Source: DASQDN01 sp035630195 (GTDB lineage: Bacteria > Acidobacteriota > Terriglobia > Bryobacterales > Bryobacteraceae). Taken from it: a DNA stretch of 5,947 nucleotides. Location of the stretch: assembly GCA_035630195.1 (NCBI GenBank), contig DASQLD010000290.1:1-5947 (forward strand). Direction: 5' to 3'. The position numbers were made by a program, and so were the translations under genes. Under the pieces are notes generated by a model. That model was not told the origin of the DNA. It worked only from the letters and a program-made list of their open reading frames with translations, and did not search any database. How positions within the stretch are numbered: the stretch's first letter is position 1; the number at the start of each line of letters is the position of its first letter. Positions 5,851 to 5,947 of the stretch are shown piece after piece.

Positions 5851-5884
5851 AAAGCCTGGTCAGGTCGAGATGAGTCGAGGCTTT
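5851..5884. repeat. Inverted repeat AAAGCCT...AGGCTTT
   Basis: Seven-base perfect arms (5851-5857 and 5878-5884) flank a 20-base spacer containing GTCGAG twice, ten bases apart (5864 and 5874). It could form an RNA stem-loop or bind a protein. No T run follows, so it is not a typical intrinsic terminator. Confidence 0.4.
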
Positions 5885-5898
5885 CGCGAGCGAGGTCG

Positions 5899-5938
5899 AC
5901 CCGTGATTCGCGCCCGCCGCAATCCGTCGGTCACGGGT
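5899..5938. repeat. Inverted repeat ACCCGTGA...TCACGGGT around the tRNA-like junction
   Basis: Eight-base perfect arms (5899-5906 and 5931-5938) are separated by 24 bases. The right arm is part of the tRNA T-arm. The centre of the repeat, between 5918 and 5919, falls almost exactly where similarity to a tRNA begins. This may mirror the core of a recombination site, or be coincidence. Confidence 0.4.
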
Positions 5939-5947
5939 TCAAGTCCC
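5921..5947 (+). other. Displaced tRNA 3' half (Lys- or Asn-type), candidate attachment site; continues past the window
   Basis: From 5921 the sequence reads AA (positions 37-38 of the anticodon loop), TCCGT (3' strand of the anticodon stem), CGGTC (variable loop) and ACGGG-TTCAAGT-CCC (T-stem, T-loop and the start of the closing strand). AA-TCCGT before a GGTC-type variable loop is what tRNA-Lys and tRNA-Asn carry after their anticodons, opposite a GCGGA strand. No such 5' strand exists here: the bases at the expected place are CGCCC, position 33 is C rather than T, and no D-arm or TAGCTCAG box lies upstream. It is therefore not a complete tRNA. Tyrosine integrases often cross over in the anticodon loop and leave such a displaced 3' half at the far end of the element. 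The acceptor stem lies beyond the window, so identity is not proven. Confidence 0.5.

Larger units (their letters stand above)
5545..5947. other. Right-hand non-coding region with repeats and a tRNA 3' fragment
   Basis: No credible gene is seen in about 400 bases; the one open frame (5577-5771, minus) encodes 64 residues without a recognisable motif or ribosome site. The region should hold the promoter of the minus-strand gene ending at 4234, but no clear -35/-10 pair was found. Toward the right are a 9-bp direct repeat (5770-5789), a GTCGAG motif at 5792, 5864 and 5874, two inverted repeats (5851-5884 and 5899-5938) and the tRNA-like end. This mix is more like the end of an integrated element than an ordinary intergenic space. 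Confidence 0.45.

Noticed and set aside
5885..5947. A complete tRNA gene at the right edge
   Set aside because: Counting back from the T-loop, position 8 is not T, position 33 is C, the anticodon stem strands CGCCC and TCCGT do not pair, and no D-arm is present. Only the 3' half fits.
5600..5947. tmRNA, or a group I intron within a tRNA, ending at the T-arm
   Set aside because: No tmRNA 5' end or tag-peptide frame is seen. The base before the tRNA-like part is C rather than the terminal G of a group I intron, and no tRNA 5' exon is found upstream.
1..5947. CRISPR array, toxin-antitoxin pair, insertion sequence or integrase gene
   Set aside because: No regularly spaced repeat-spacer series, no transposase or recombinase motifs, and no adjacent pair of small genes with toxin/antitoxin character were found on either strand.

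Overview
The window is moderately high in G+C. It carries five credible genes on both strands, one broken gene, and an unusual amount of sequence with no recognisable gene (about 1284-1650, 2755-3203 and 5545-5947). An actinobacterium, or another GC-rich environmental bacterium, is the likeliest host. The reasons are the extended short-chain dehydrogenase at the left edge, the CoiA-like remnant, and an unnamed membrane-protein type that I associate with actinomycetes. This assignment is inference; no marker gene settles it.

Left part (1-1283). The window opens inside the C-terminal half of an NAD(P)-dependent epimerase/dehydratase-like protein (2-460). An 82-residue two-helix membrane protein follows on the same strand (501-749). 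Convergent to these is a 168-residue integral membrane protein (777-1283, minus) built from two copies of one hydrophobic unit. Small GC-rich hairpins sit at the convergence point.

Middle (1284-2754). A 367-bp intergenic stretch holds several inverted repeats. Just before the next gene it holds a perfect-period tandem pair of 15-bp units (1612-1641), which looks like an operator. The gene behind it (1651-2754) encodes a soluble protein of seven repeats, best read as a seven-bladed beta-propeller without a secretion signal.

Right part (2755-5544). After a gene-poor stretch comes a CoiA-like nuclease-family gene that appears to have lost its 5' end and is split by a frameshift near 3489 (3204-3663). 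An overlapping 123-codon frame follows (3660-4031), which may be its continuation or a separate small gene. On the minus strand a 436-residue protein (4234-5544) has a cytosolic front and four transmembrane helices at its C-terminus; I cannot assign it a function.

Right edge (5545-5947). No gene is evident. The last 27 or so bases match the 3' half of a tRNA, from the end of the anticodon loop through the T-arm, and resemble tRNA-Lys or tRNA-Asn. No matching 5' half precedes them. Short direct and inverted repeats lie next to this fragment. The simplest reading is the displaced attachment site of an element integrated in a tRNA gene, which would place at least the right part of this window in a genomic island. 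The broken CoiA-like gene and the low coding density fit that reading. No integrase is visible here.
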